Below, in pieces: positions 31,616 through 40,107 of a DNA stretch of 64,000 nucleotides (position 1 is its first letter; every line of letters starts with the position of its first letter). Location: NCBI GenBank assembly GCA_019359515.1, contig JAHHHC010000032.1, positions 1 to 64,000 on the forward strand. The letters run 5' to 3'. The notes beneath the pieces are model-generated. The model saw only the letters and a list, made by a program, of their open reading frames with translations. It searched no databases and was not told where the DNA came from. The DNA comes from Desmonostoc vinosum HA7617-LM4. Lineage in GTDB: Bacteria > Cyanobacteriota > Cyanobacteriia > Cyanobacteriales > Nostocaceae. A program made the position numbers and the translations under genes.

Positions 31616-31843
31616 ATGAATAGTTTGTCTACCAAAGACCTCAACAGACTACGCTCTCAAAGCAAAATAATTGTTAATCGAGTAGAGATTTTCATCGAGA
31701 CTTATTTATCAGAAACTTCCCTTGATGAGAATCTAGTGAACGAAACCTTAGAAGAAATCATCAAGGCTGCGAATAACTTAACAACCGCAGCATCCAAGAT
31801 GAAAACCGTAGAAACTGTACATAACCTTAACGGTTCAAAATAG
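31616..31843 (+). CDS. small helical protein
   Basis: A 75-residue protein with a clear AAAGGAG nine bases before the ATG. It appears wholly alpha-helical and amphipathic (LSTKDLNRLRSQSKIIVNRV, LVNETLEEIIKAANNLTTAA). No domain recognised. It follows the nitroreductase after a repeat and a CGCAGAGG-type palindrome. Function unknown. Confidence 0.6.
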   Translation: MNSLSTKDLNRLRSQSKIIVNRVEIFIETYLSETSLDENLVNETLEEIIKAANNLTTAASKMKTVETVHNLNGSK

Positions 31844-32205
31844 TTCAATAGCGCTGAGTAGAACCCCATAGCTCAATCATAGGAAGTACCGATTTCTAAG
31901 TGCTGAGTAATTGACGCTAGATACTCAGCACTATTTTGATTATGGGAAGGACGTAAATAAAGTGAAGATACCGCAGGCGAGACGCCTAACGCCACTTCTT
32001 ACCCTGCGGGAAGCTCTCCGGGTTCAGCAGTCGCTCATGGGGGAAACCCTCTACGTACCCGTCGCTGCTTCACCGCTACGCGTCTACAAGTCGGGCATTA
32101 CCCGCTTCCCCCACAAGAGGTTAATTGTTATTGTGGGATGGGTTGGACAGCCCACTATAGTCAGAGTTCATCTACTTAAATGAATCTAGACTGTTAGGAA
32201 ATATT
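31844..32205. other. intergenic region rich in dispersed palindromes
   Basis: A 362-base gap. At 31965-32125 it holds GCAGGCGAGACGCCTAACGCCACTTC, CTGCGGGAAGC and CGCTACGCGTC-type palindromes of the same group as those at 19800-19960 and 26330-26420. A short frame at 31911-32183 reads through them and is not convincing. Confidence 0.5.
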
Positions 32206-32712
32206 ATGCTAAAAGAGCTAATTTCAAACTTCAACAACTGGTTACAACGAAATAGTATTGTACGTAACCTGGAGTTTTTCCAAGATTTTATTATCATTTC
32301 TTTGTGTCTTGGTTTATTTTGTGTGATGCTCATCCGACTAGGAGATATGTTTTTCTCCTTTTTGCACCCTTTAGATTTACGACAAGTAACATCTGATATC
32401 TTATTCATTTTGATTTTAGTAGAATTGTTTCGCTTGTTAATCGATCATTTACAACAACAAAGAACATCCGTGACCGCAGCAGTGGAAATTACTATTGTTT
32501 CTGCTTTGAGAGAGGTAATTTTACGCGGCGTTCTCGAAATTCCCCGCGACCAAATTTTCGGTATAGCTGTATTTCTAGTAGTTTTAACAGCAATTATTGT
32601 GGCTTTACCTTGGATATCTCGGTTTTTGGAACAGGTCAAAATTGCTAACCCAGAACCAACAGAAAAAAAGCAATTGTTGACTAAAAATACTCTAGCTTCT
32701 GATGAATTGTAA
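32206..32712 (+). CDS. PsiE-like membrane protein
   Basis: A 168-residue protein with four hydrophobic segments (about 25-52, 62-82, 97-110 and 117-138). The pattern around LDLRQVTSDILFILILVELFRLLIDHL and EITIVSALREVILRGV is that of the phosphate-starvation-inducible E (PsiE) family, integral membrane proteins of unknown biochemical role. It lies just ahead of the regulatory region of the oxidase operon. Family call is fairly sure, function is not. Confidence 0.7.
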   Translation: MLKELISNFNNWLQRNSIVRNLEFFQDFIIISLCLGLFCVMLIRLGDMFFSFLHPLDLRQVTSDILFILILVELFRLLIDHLQQQRTSVTAAVEITIVSALREVILRGVLEIPRDQIFGIAVFLVVLTAIIVALPWISRFLEQVKIANPEPTEKKQLLTKNTLASDEL

Positions 32713-32722
32713 CCATAAATAC
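32709..32722 (+). promoter_or_regulatory. NtcA box upstream of DUF2231-coxBAC operon
   Basis: GTA-ACCATAAA-TAC, a perfect match to the NtcA consensus GTA-N8-TAC. It overlaps the end of the PsiE-like gene. It is in register with the NtcA-like box of the vnfH promoter. Confidence 0.6.
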
Positions 32723-32745
32723 TGTTTAAAAATTAGTTGGCGATC

Positions 32746-32777
32746 GCAAGTAAAATTGCCAGATGTATGATATTCTT
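32746..32777 (+). promoter_or_regulatory. putative VnfR-type operator, oxidase operon
   Basis: Copy 3 of the 32-bp motif. The surrounding 80 bases (32718-32797) align without gaps to 24291-24370 in front of vnfH, with about 63 identities. It lies about 445 bases before the first DUF2231 gene. Confidence 0.6.
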
Positions 32778-32797
32778 TATATATGGAGAATCAAAAG

Positions 32798-33221
32798 CAC
32801 ACTTAAAAACAACAATTTCCGCGTAGAACTTGAGCTATACGAAGTTTCGCTTAAAAGTCTGGTTTTTGTATCTCCCTAGCTTATCAACGTAGAAGTAAAG
32901 TCAAATCAGCCAAGCATCTTCAATTTTGCTCAAGTGCATCAAACAGCAAGTGATATTAGTGATATTTAATATCTGTGTGTTTCTCTTTAATACCTTGTTT
33001 GACTTAACTCATTCGTCAGCATTTACCAACCACTAAAACCTTTTTCAATAACTTGCAATTCTGTATTCATTCCAGTGAGCTTTTGCCTATCAAAATTAAG
33101 CGACTCTGTGAAAGAATTTCCATAATCAGAATTGCTGTTGTTTTTTAGAAGGATTTTCAATGCAATCTAAGTTGTTGTAGAAATCAACATTGTTAATCAC
33201 TAAACACATGAGTAGAATACC
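32798..33221. other. long leader of the oxidase operon
   Basis: About 420 bases without a gene between the operator motif and the first ATG at 33222. AT-rich, no repeat or hairpin of note. Comparable leaders exist before vnfH and vupA. Confidence 0.45.
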
Positions 33222-33716
33222 ATGCTTGAGAGCCTTCTGAACAACCATAATCTACCGTATCCTGATACGATACATCCGATCATTGTCCATTTTGTGATTG
33301 CGATGGTGTTGTTTGCCTTTTTATGTGATGTCATTGGCTACTTTACTAATAACTACCGTCTTTTCGAGGTGAGTTGGTGGAATATGTTTTTCGCTACAAT
33401 TTCCATCTTCATCGCCGTTGTTTTTGGTCAATTTGAAGCAGGTTTAGCACAACCTTATGATGCCGTTCAACCAGTACTGAATTTACACACTATCCTTGGC
33501 TGGTCACTTTCAGGAATTCTTGCAGCTGTTACAGCTTGGCGTTATGTAATTCATTGTCGTAATCCAAAAAAGGTATCAATTTATTACTTAGCAGCAAGTC
33601 TACTTTTAACTGTATTAGTAGGCGTACAAGTGTATTTTGGAGATGAATTGGTTTGGGTATATGGACTGCACACTGTACCAGTTGTTGAAGCCGTGAAGGA
33701 GGGCTTACTACGATGA
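33222..33716 (+). CDS. DUF2231 membrane protein
   Basis: A 164-residue protein with four membrane helices. The start of DUF2231 is visible (YPDTIHPIIVHFVIAMVLFAFLCDVIGY): conserved His residues at the membrane face that could bind haem or metal. It overlaps the next DUF2231 gene by four bases (ATGA). Such paired genes precede the third cytochrome oxidase operon in Nostoc. They may be membrane haem-type electron carriers, but this is inference. Confidence 0.82.
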   Translation: MLESLLNNHNLPYPDTIHPIIVHFVIAMVLFAFLCDVIGYFTNNYRLFEVSWWNMFFATISIFIAVVFGQFEAGLAQPYDAVQPVLNLHTILGWSLSGILAAVTAWRYVIHCRNPKKVSIYYLAASLLLTVLVGVQVYFGDELVWVYGLHTVPVVEAVKEGLLR

Positions 33717-34318
33717 ATCCTGAAGTTGTTGAGCAATTAAAAACTCATTTGGGAGCAAACGGGTTGCCCTATCCTATACCCATTCACCCAAATCTAGTTC
33801 ATTTGACTATAGCCTTATTTATCCTTGGTATTACCTTTGATTTCATCGGTACATTGTTCCCTCTACAAAGACCAATCTTCAAGTTTTTAGCAATTCCTGC
33901 TAATCGTTCTAGCTTCTTTGAGGCTGGTTGGTACAACATGCTAGCTTCGGCACTGATTACATTGTTTACAGTGGCAGCAGGTTTTTACGAAATCATGTTA
34001 GCAGAACCACTCACAGGGGTAAAAAGTGCCTGGGGATTAGAAGCCGTGGAAACAATGCTTTGGCATGGTGTAGGTGGTGTTTTTCTCTTAGGGCTGATTG
34101 TTGGGATGGCTATCTGGAGAGGATTGCAGCGCTATATTTGGGAGCGAGATGACGGTAAACAGGTGCAGTGGGCTTATTTATATTCTGGACTGTTCATCAT
34201 ATTCATCATGTTCATCCACGGTACGCTAGGAGCGCACCTAGCTGCTGAGTTTGGGGTTCACAATACTGCTGACATGTTATTGCGCTTGGGCAAAAACCCC
34301 AACTTACTACTGAGGTAA
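33713..34318 (+). CDS. second DUF2231 membrane protein
   Basis: A 201-residue relative of the preceding protein, with four or five hydrophobic segments. It keeps the HPNLVHLTIALFILGITFDFIG signature, MLWHGVGGVFLLGLIVGMA and MFIHGTLGAHLAAEFGVH with several membrane-facing His. The start overlaps the previous stop by four bases and coxB begins two bases after its stop, so all are one operon. Confidence 0.82.
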   Translation: MNPEVVEQLKTHLGANGLPYPIPIHPNLVHLTIALFILGITFDFIGTLFPLQRPIFKFLAIPANRSSFFEAGWYNMLASALITLFTVAAGFYEIMLAEPLTGVKSAWGLEAVETMLWHGVGGVFLLGLIVGMAIWRGLQRYIWERDDGKQVQWAYLYSGLFIIFIMFIHGTLGAHLAAEFGVHNTADMLLRLGKNPNLLLR

Positions 34319-34320
34319 TC

Positions 34321-35403
34321 ATGAAAATCCGAAATGTTTTGATTTTGAGTGTGGTTGCGATCGCCCTAACTGCTGTTAGTCTTCAGATAGGACAGTGGAC
34401 GTATTCTTGGATGCCTCCTCAAGCCGCAGCAGAATCGCACCTCGTCGATAAGTTGTTTAGTTTTTTAATCACGTTGGGAGCATTTATCTTCCTGGGAGTT
34501 ACAGGAACACTGATTTATTCAGCGATTTTCCATCGAGCAGAGAAATACGATACAAGCGATGGCCCTCCCATTGAAGGAAATATCACACTAGAAATTGTCT
34601 GGACTGCAATTCCTGTATTACTAGTATTTTGGATTGCTGGTTACAGCTACCAAATCTACGAGCAAATGGGGATTCAAGGGCCAATGGAGGCTATGCATCT
34701 GCATATTCCAACAGTCATGAAATCTGCATCTGCTGCACCAGTCAAAGAGGACACGAGGACGCGGAGACAGGGAGACGCGGGGAAAGAGGAAGCCGGGAAA
34801 AGGGGACAAGAGGACACAGGGAATATTAAGGGACTTCCTGTTGAAGATATTGAAGTCGATGCTAAACAATGGGCTTGGGTTTTCCGCTATCCAGGAACAG
34901 ATATCAGTACCACCGAACTACATTTACCCATCAATCATCGCATCCGTTTAGCTTTGCATTCAGAAGATGTTCTCCACGGCTTTTATATTCCTGCCTTCCG
35001 AGTCAAGCAAGACATTATTCCCAACCGCAACATTGACTTTGAATTCACCCCTACTCGCATTGGCAAATATCAATTAACCGATTCCGAATTTAGCGGCACT
35101 TACTTTGCAACCATGCAGGCCGATGTCATTGTCGAGTCTCGTGAAGATTACAAACAATGGCTAGCAGAAGCAGCAAACCGTAGACCATGCATAGCAAATA
35201 ATCAAGCAGCTTCCGAATATGCCCAAGAATCAAAAGAACTAATCAAAGGTTGGGCTACAGTAATACCTGCAAAAGCCCCCATAGTCAACTCCAGCAAACT
35301 AATTAATCACTTATCTTACTCCCTTCCTCTCTGCGCCTCTGCGCCTCTGCGTGAGGAACAAACCTTCAAATATCCTTCAAGCGTGGCAAGAGCAAACAAA
35401 TGA
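34321..35403 (+). CDS. coxB: terminal oxidase subunit II lacking the CuA site (ARTO type)
   Basis: A 360-residue subunit II with two N-terminal membrane helices (about 7-25 and 42-65, then 88-106) and a cupredoxin-like domain. The CuA loop, normally C-x3-C-x3-H-x2-M, reads DSEFSGTYFATM: both Cys and the His are lost (Asp, Ser, Phe) while Met and Glu remain. The upstream His (VLHGFYIP) is kept. Loss of CuA argues against cytochrome c as donor and fits alternative respiratory terminal oxidases. Residues about 142-167 (KEDTRTRRQGDAGKEEAGKR) and the C-terminal LPLCASAPLREEQ are encoded by intergenic-type repeats. Confidence 0.88.
   Translation: MKIRNVLILSVVAIALTAVSLQIGQWTYSWMPPQAAAESHLVDKLFSFLITLGAFIFLGVTGTLIYSAIFHRAEKYDTSDGPPIEGNITLEIVWTAIPVLLVFWIAGYSYQIYEQMGIQGPMEAMHLHIPTVMKSASAAPVKEDTRTRRQGDAGKEEAGKRGQEDTGNIKGLPVEDIEVDAKQWAWVFRYPGTDISTTELHLPINHRIRLALHSEDVLHGFYIPAFRVKQDIIPNRNIDFEFTPTRIGKYQLTDSEFSGTYFATMQADVIVESREDYKQWLAEAANRRPCIANNQAASEYAQESKELIKGWATVIPAKAPIVNSSKLINHLSYSLPLCASAPLREEQTFKYPSSVARANK
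34746..34825 (+). repeat. intergenic-type repeat inside coxB
   Basis: GAGGACACGAGGACGCGG followed by GGGAGACGCGGGG, AGGGGACAAGAGGACACAGGG units, the same family as the CGCGTCCC tracts between genes. It is read in frame and adds about 25 residues to a loop of subunit II. Confidence 0.75.
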
Positions 35404-37055
35404 CAAATATTCCCGCCCAAAACATTAACATTACAAATCAAATACCTAACCACGAACCTCAAACAAACTGGAAGCAATACTTTAGCTTCAGCACAGACCA
35501 CAAAGTTATCGGTATTCAGTATATCGTTACCGCCTTCATTCTCTTTTTAGTAGGTGGTCTATTTGCAATGATCATTCGTGGAGAATTAATTACTCCACAA
35601 TCAGACCTCCTCGACCGTAGTGTCTACAATGCAATGTTCACCATGCACGGCACCGTGATGTTATTTGGCTGGACATTCCCCATACTTACAGGTTTTGCTA
35701 ACTATCTCGTGCCTTTAATGATTGGGGCGCGAGATATGGCGTTTCCCAGACTCAATGCTGTTGCCTTCTGGATGATACCAGTCGCTGCTATTCTACTGAT
35801 GGTCAGTTTCTTTGTCCCTGGCGGGCCAGCCCAAGCAGGTTGGTGGTCATACCCTCCCGTCAGCGTACAAAACCCTACAGGAAACTTCATCAATGGTGAG
35901 GTTATCTGGCTTTTGGCAGTGGCAGTATCAGGTGTTTCCTCAATTATGGCGGCGATTAACTTTGTCACCACGGTTGTGAAGATGCGCGCACCTGGGATGA
36001 CATTCTTCCGGATGCCCATCTTTGTTTGGAACGTATTCAGCGCCCAGATTATCCAACTATTTGGACTACCTGTGTTAACAGCAGGTGCAGTCATGCTTTT
36101 ACTCGATTTAACAGTTGGAACGAGCTTTTTTAACCCTGCCAAAGGAGGCGACCCAGTTCTATTTCAGCACTTTTTCTGGTTCTACTCCCACCCTGCTGTT
36201 TACGTAATCATTCTGCCAGTCTTCGGAGTCTTTTCAGAAATCTTCCCGGCTTTTGCTCGTAAGCCTCTATTTGGCTATAAGATTGTTGCTGTTTCATCAC
36301 TCTTGATTGCTGGGGTGAGCGGTATAGTCTGGGTACACCATTTGTATGTCAGTGGTACTTCCGGCTGGATGCGGATGTTTTTCATGCTGACAACAATGTT
36401 CGTATCTGTCCCCACTGGCATTAAGGTGTTTGCTTGGACTGCAACGATTTGGGGTGGCAAACTACGGTTTGATACACCAATGCTATTTGCGTTTGGTGCA
36501 TTAATCTTGTTTGTGTTTGCAGGTATTACTGGCATCACCCTTTCTTCCGTTCCTATTGATGTCCACGTCAATAATACCTACTATGTGGTGGGTCACTTCC
36601 ACTATGTTCTATATGGCACAGTCACGATGGGGATGTTTGCTGCTATATACTTTTGGTTCCCTAAGATGACTGGACGTATGTACTACGAAGGCTTGGGTAA
36701 GTTGCACTTCTGGCTGGCGTTCATTGGTACTAACCTCAACTTCTTCCCAATGCACCCATTAGGATTGCAAGGAATGTTGCGTCGAGTTTCTTCTTATGCA
36801 CCACAGTATGAATTTTGGAATATTATCGCCAGTATCGGAGGGTTTTTGTTAGGTGTGTCTACTTTGCCTTTTATTCTAAATATGATTGGTTCTTGGATAC
36901 ATGACCAGCGCGCATCAAAGAATCCTTGGCGAGCAATTGGACTTGAGTGGCTAGTTGCTTCACCACCTCCTGTAGAGAATTTTGAGAAAATTCCAGTTGT
37001 TGTGGGTGAACCTTACGGATATGGGAAATCTGAACCGTTGGTAGCCGAGAATTAG
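35400..37055 (+). CDS. coxA: haem-copper oxidase subunit I (A2 type)
   Basis: A 551-residue subunit I with 12 hydrophobic helices. The haem a ligand region FTMHGTVMLFGW, the CuB site FYSHPAVYV and WVHHLYVSG, and the last haem pair GHFHYVLYG are all present. Helix VI has YSHPAVY in place of GHPEVY, so the Glu of A1-type oxidases is missing and the Tyr-Ser motif of A2-type oxidases is present. The His-Tyr cross-link Tyr is kept. Start ATG overlaps the coxB stop by four bases. A membrane-bound O2-reducing proton pump, likely protecting nitrogenase from oxygen. Confidence 0.94.
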   Translation: MTNIPAQNINITNQIPNHEPQTNWKQYFSFSTDHKVIGIQYIVTAFILFLVGGLFAMIIRGELITPQSDLLDRSVYNAMFTMHGTVMLFGWTFPILTGFANYLVPLMIGARDMAFPRLNAVAFWMIPVAAILLMVSFFVPGGPAQAGWWSYPPVSVQNPTGNFINGEVIWLLAVAVSGVSSIMAAINFVTTVVKMRAPGMTFFRMPIFVWNVFSAQIIQLFGLPVLTAGAVMLLLDLTVGTSFFNPAKGGDPVLFQHFFWFYSHPAVYVIILPVFGVFSEIFPAFARKPLFGYKIVAVSSLLIAGVSGIVWVHHLYVSGTSGWMRMFFMLTTMFVSVPTGIKVFAWTATIWGGKLRFDTPMLFAFGALILFVFAGITGITLSSVPIDVHVNNTYYVVGHFHYVLYGTVTMGMFAAIYFWFPKMTGRMYYEGLGKLHFWLAFIGTNLNFFPMHPLGLQGMLRRVSSYAPQYEFWNIIASIGGFLLGVSTLPFILNMIGSWIHDQRASKNPWRAIGLEWLVASPPPVENFEKIPVVVGEPYGYGKSEPLVAEN

Positions 37056-37159
37056 TTTTAACGCAGAGGGACGCGGAGAGTTTGAGATGAGATAAATGCG
37101 ATCGCATTTATTTAAACTTGCGCCTCTGCGTGAGACAAATACATAGGAGTATTCAAGCA

Positions 37160-37750
37160 ATGCAAAGTTCAATGATTTCAGAAGAATCGCACGAGCATAC
37201 CCATGATGAAGAAGGCAGCAAGATGTTCGGCTTCATTGTGTTCTTGCTTTCAGAGACTTTCATTTTTCTCGGTTTTTTTACTGCATATATTGTCTATAAA
37301 ACAACAGTTGCCGACTGGTTGCCTGCTGGTGTTTCCGGGCTGGAAGTCATAAATCCGGCAATTAATACGGTAGTTCTTGTTTCCAGTAGCTTTGTCATCT
37401 ACTTAGCAGAACGCGCCCTTGCACGCCACGATTTGATGAAATTTCGCCAGTTTCTTTTGTTAACGATCGCAATGGGAAGTTACTTTTTAGTTGGACAAGC
37501 GATCGAGTGGAGTCATCTTGCTTTTGGCTTTACCACAGGTGTCTTTGGTGGGATGTTCTACTTACTGACAGGCTTCCACGGTTTGCATGTTCTCACAGGT
37601 ATTTTATTGCAGATACTTGTTTTGGGTCGCTCTTTCATTCCTGGTAACTACGACACAGGTCATTTTGGTGTCAATGCCACTTCTATTTTTTGGCACTTTG
37701 TTGATGTCATCTGGATTGTTTTGTTTATCCTGATTTATATCTGGCAATGA
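37160..37750 (+). CDS. coxC: terminal oxidase subunit III
   Basis: About 196 residues from the ATG at 37160 (MQSSMISEESHEHTHDEEG), preceded by AGGAG; the open frame extends 14 codons upstream into a repeat. Five membrane helices, with GFIVFLLSETFIFLGFFTAY, FYLLTGFHGLHVLTG and ATSIFWHFVDVIWIVLFILIYIW, are typical of the short cyanobacterial CoxC. The His-rich N-terminus (HEHTHDEE) is common in this family. About 100 bases behind coxA, the gap being a CGCAGAGG-type repeat. Confidence 0.93.
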   Translation: MQSSMISEESHEHTHDEEGSKMFGFIVFLLSETFIFLGFFTAYIVYKTTVADWLPAGVSGLEVINPAINTVVLVSSSFVIYLAERALARHDLMKFRQFLLLTIAMGSYFLVGQAIEWSHLAFGFTTGVFGGMFYLLTGFHGLHVLTGILLQILVLGRSFIPGNYDTGHFGVNATSIFWHFVDVIWIVLFILIYIWQ

Positions 37751-37811
37751 CACTCGGTGGTTTGAAGTTTTGTGCGGAAGATAGCTTTGCAAAATAACCT
37801 TGAACTCTCAC

Positions 37812-37851
37812 AGATAACCTCTGTTCCGTCCGCACCAACGCAGTGTTAGCT
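37812..37851 (-). other. attC-like hairpin behind the vapBC cassette
   Basis: On the minus strand AGCTAAC, ACTGCGTTGG, TGCGGACGG, AACAGAGGTTATCT. The outer boxes AGCTAAC and GTTATCT are near inverted repeats, with inner TGCGTTGG against GGAACAGA. It begins eight bases after the VapC stop, the position expected for an integron attC. Degenerate. Confidence 0.45.
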
Positions 37852-37858
37852 GGCGGCA

Positions 37859-38248
37859 CTACTCCAGACATTTAAACCCCTTTTCACCCTTCAGCTTACC
37901 ATCAAAACTCCAGGTGTCTGTGCAACCTGCTTGACGAGATACTGCTCCAATCAGGTAATCAGAAAAATCAGCTTTACCCTGCCTGTATTGCTGTAGAGCC
38001 TGGTCAACCGTTGATCGGTTTTCAAATTCAAAGGCTGCACTATGCAACATAGCCTCTAGCACATTAATGATCTCGTCCTTGCGAAAGCCGTAGTTTGCTC
38101 CCCTAAGCACCCAAACCAACTCACATAGAACGATATTGGTGATAAAGCAAGGCTGATTCTGCTGAATGACCGTAACAGTCTGTTGCCATTGCTGTTCATC
38201 ATCTCTGGTGAGATATCGAACGAGCATATTGGTATCAAGTCCAATCAT
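37859..38248 (-). CDS. PIN-domain toxin, VapC-like
   Basis: A 129-residue PIN-domain protein. The acidic residues for Mg binding are seen: Asp5 in MIGLDTNMLVRYL, the Glu in LCELVWVL and Asp in DFSDYLIGAV. VapC toxins are ribonucleases that cut tRNA or other RNA. Start set at ATG 38248, which overlaps the antitoxin gene by 14 bases; the open frame extends upstream inside the antitoxin gene. An attC-like sequence follows the stop. Confidence 0.85.
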   Translation of the reverse strand: MIGLDTNMLVRYLTRDDEQQWQQTVTVIQQNQPCFITNIVLCELVWVLRGANYGFRKDEIINVLEAMLHSAAFEFENRSTVDQALQQYRQGKADFSDYLIGAVSRQAGCTDTWSFDGKLKGEKGFKCLE

Positions 38249-38480
38249 TCGCACCCTCAGAGATGGCTGTTTCCATATCCTCAAGGGACGCTCGTTGAAT
38301 GCCAGGGCGATGGAGGATGCCGGATAAGTCTTCTACGGCAACGTTGAGGGGAAAGAGTTTGACTTGACCGTCTTCGTCGATCACAAATTCGATTCGGCTG
38401 CCGCTCACTAGCTTGAGATGCTGCCGAATTTCGTCAGGCAGGGTAATTTGTCCGGTATTGGTCACTGTTGTACTGAGCAT
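38235..38480 (-). CDS. AbrB/MazE-type antitoxin, VapB-like
   Basis: An 81-residue protein with a SpoVT-AbrB DNA-binding fold at the N-terminus (TTVTNTGQITLPDEIRQHLKLVSGSRIEFVID) and a flexible C-terminal toxin-binding tail. It lies upstream of and overlaps the PIN toxin gene, the usual vapBC order. It would neutralise the toxin and repress the operon. Confidence 0.85.
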   Translation of the reverse strand: MLSTTVTNTGQITLPDEIRQHLKLVSGSRIEFVIDEDGQVKLFPLNVAVEDLSGILHRPGIQRASLEDMETAISEGANDWT

Positions 38481-38914
38481 AGCTAGGATTGCCGCAAGTG
38501 AGCTTAATACCCAAATTTTAACTCCTGTATGGTCGCAAGTTTTTTAAAAACCTTCATTTTAATGCTGTTCTGCTCACTTTAAAATTCCTACTTTGGCTAT
38601 TTCTTGTTGCGATCGCGCTTGGCGGCTCCTTTCGGAGCATCGGAGCCTACTAAGCTGGCGCTGTAACTCTGTCACAGATACTAAATCTGCTGACGATCTA
38701 TTATCCATTGGGGAATTATCCATAGTACTCATCGCTTGCTTTGCAACTTCAAAGTTAGTGTCTATTGTAAGACAATCAATTGTAAGAGAATATTACGAGT
38801 TTGTTCCTGAAACTGCTGTGGTAGATCGGCAAACATTTTACGATGTTTCTGGATCTAACTCTTGCGTCTTACCTGCACGATGTTCAGCTGCATGACCAAC
38901 TAAAGTCGCCAAAC
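38481..38914. other. gap with gene remnants in the cassette region
   Basis: About 430 bases. On the minus strand 38860-38770 reads MFADLPQQFQEQTRNILLQ then a stop, and 38735-38580 reads MSTMDNSPMDNRSSADLVS then TELQRQLSRL; both look like broken ends of genes. A hairpin GGCTCCTTTCGGAGC is at 38623-38637. No intact gene. Confidence 0.4.
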
Positions 38915-39880
38915 TCATCGTATAAATTCTCTTCTTGCCGCGTTTCTACGATCAAAGGCAATCCATTCTTCTTTGGTCATGCGACGAACATTCTCTATAC
39001 GTTTGGATGCCCAATCATTGTACTCAATATTGAAGTCACACCCCATCCAACGTCGATTTAGTTGTTCTGCAACTACTATGGTTGTTCCTGAGCCTGAAAA
39101 TGGATCAACAATCAAATCTCCTTCTTTAGAGGATGCAAGGACAAATTTCCTCAATAGTTCTTCAGGCTTTTGTGTAGGATGAGGTGTTGTCTCACCCATG
39201 CCATTACAAGTAGTAGGAATTTCTATTACATCTTTAGGCTTTGCACCTTTTGGATTGGGTGTCCAGTTATCGCGCTTCTTTGATGATCCTTTCCCATAAG
39301 CACTTGTTTCTGCTTGTGGATGTGAAGGATATTTCAACGTATGTGCACCATAAGGAATTCTTACATCATCAATATTTAATTTGATCCCATCAGATTTGCG
39401 AAAATGAATAATGCTTTCATGAGAGCGTCCCCAGTTACTACCTAAATTTGCTTTGTTTTTGTAATGCCAAATTAGCCAACGGCAACTTCTAAAATATCTT
39501 GATGCTGGATGTTTGAGATCAGCCAGGATTTCGGAAAAACCACAAATGTAGAGAGAACCTGTTGGTTTTAGAATACGAGAGGATTGACTAATCCATTGAA
39601 GCGACCATTCAATGTACTGCTCCTGATTCTCAAAATCATCCCAATCAGCTTTTTTAATGTTATATGGTGGATCAGCAAAAATTAGATCAACGCTCTGAAC
39701 CTCAAGGGATTTGAGCCAGTCGATTGAATTACCCTGATACAGTTTTCCATGAGGATGTTCATATTGCAGTTGAAATCCTTCTGTTAAAGGCTTCAGTTCT
39801 TGCCGTCTCATCAATTGTGGCGTTGCCACAACTTCTAAAGATAATTGGGTTGTCTTGAGAATTTGATTGGAACTAACCAC
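38915..39880 (-). CDS. DNA methyltransferase (DPPY type)
   Basis: A 321-residue site-specific DNA methyltransferase. Motif IV FADPPYN is near residue 70 and motif I DPFSGSGTT near 265, an order (DPPY before FxGxG) typical of the beta group, which methylates adenine N6 or cytosine N4. TPHPTQKPEELL precedes motif I as in the family. No restriction endonuclease is recognisable beside it, so it may be solitary. It lies in the cassette-like region among toxin-antitoxin genes; its recognition site cannot be read from sequence. Confidence 0.88.
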   Translation of the reverse strand: MVSSNQILKTTQLSLEVVATPQLMRRQELKPLTEGFQLQYEHPHGKLYQGNSIDWLKSLEVQSVDLIFADPPYNIKKADWDDFENQEQYIEWSLQWISQSSRILKPTGSLYICGFSEILADLKHPASRYFRSCRWLIWHYKNKANLGSNWGRSHESIIHFRKSDGIKLNIDDVRIPYGAHTLKYPSHPQAETSAYGKGSSKKRDNWTPNPKGAKPKDVIEIPTTCNGMGETTPHPTQKPEELLRKFVLASSKEGDLIVDPFSGSGTTIVVAEQLNRRWMGCDFNIEYNDWASKRIENVRRMTKEEWIAFDRRNAARREFIR

Positions 39881-40021
39881 CCCTGCTGACCTCTACTAAC
39901 GCACGAGCGTCTAGGAGCAAATTATAGTACACATTTACAGCTTAACCAGATCTTATAGGACTATTTAACCTGGAATACCTCACAGGTAACGCTCTAGCAA
40001 GGTCTCCACCAAAAACTAGCA

Positions 40022-40107
40022 GGCTAACGGCTAAGTTGAGCGGCGGCTAGTATCCTTTGCATCCTCACCAAAATCTCTCGCTCGTCCGCTCCAACGTGTT
40101 GTTAGAC
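40022..40107 (-). other. attC-like site behind the PIN cassette
   Basis: Outer boxes GGCTAAC (40022) and GTTAGAC (40101) form an inverted repeat. Inside are GTTGAGCGG and CCGCTCCAAC, which pair with one bulged base, as in integron attC sites with an extrahelical base. The reading frame 40031-40258 runs into it. Confidence 0.5.

Noticed and set aside
31911-32183. Open frame of 90 codons
   Set aside because: Mostly encoded by dispersed palindromes; start region has no signal.
38593-38895. 100-codon plus-strand frame
   Set aside because: Crosses a hairpin and gene scraps; no start signal or family.
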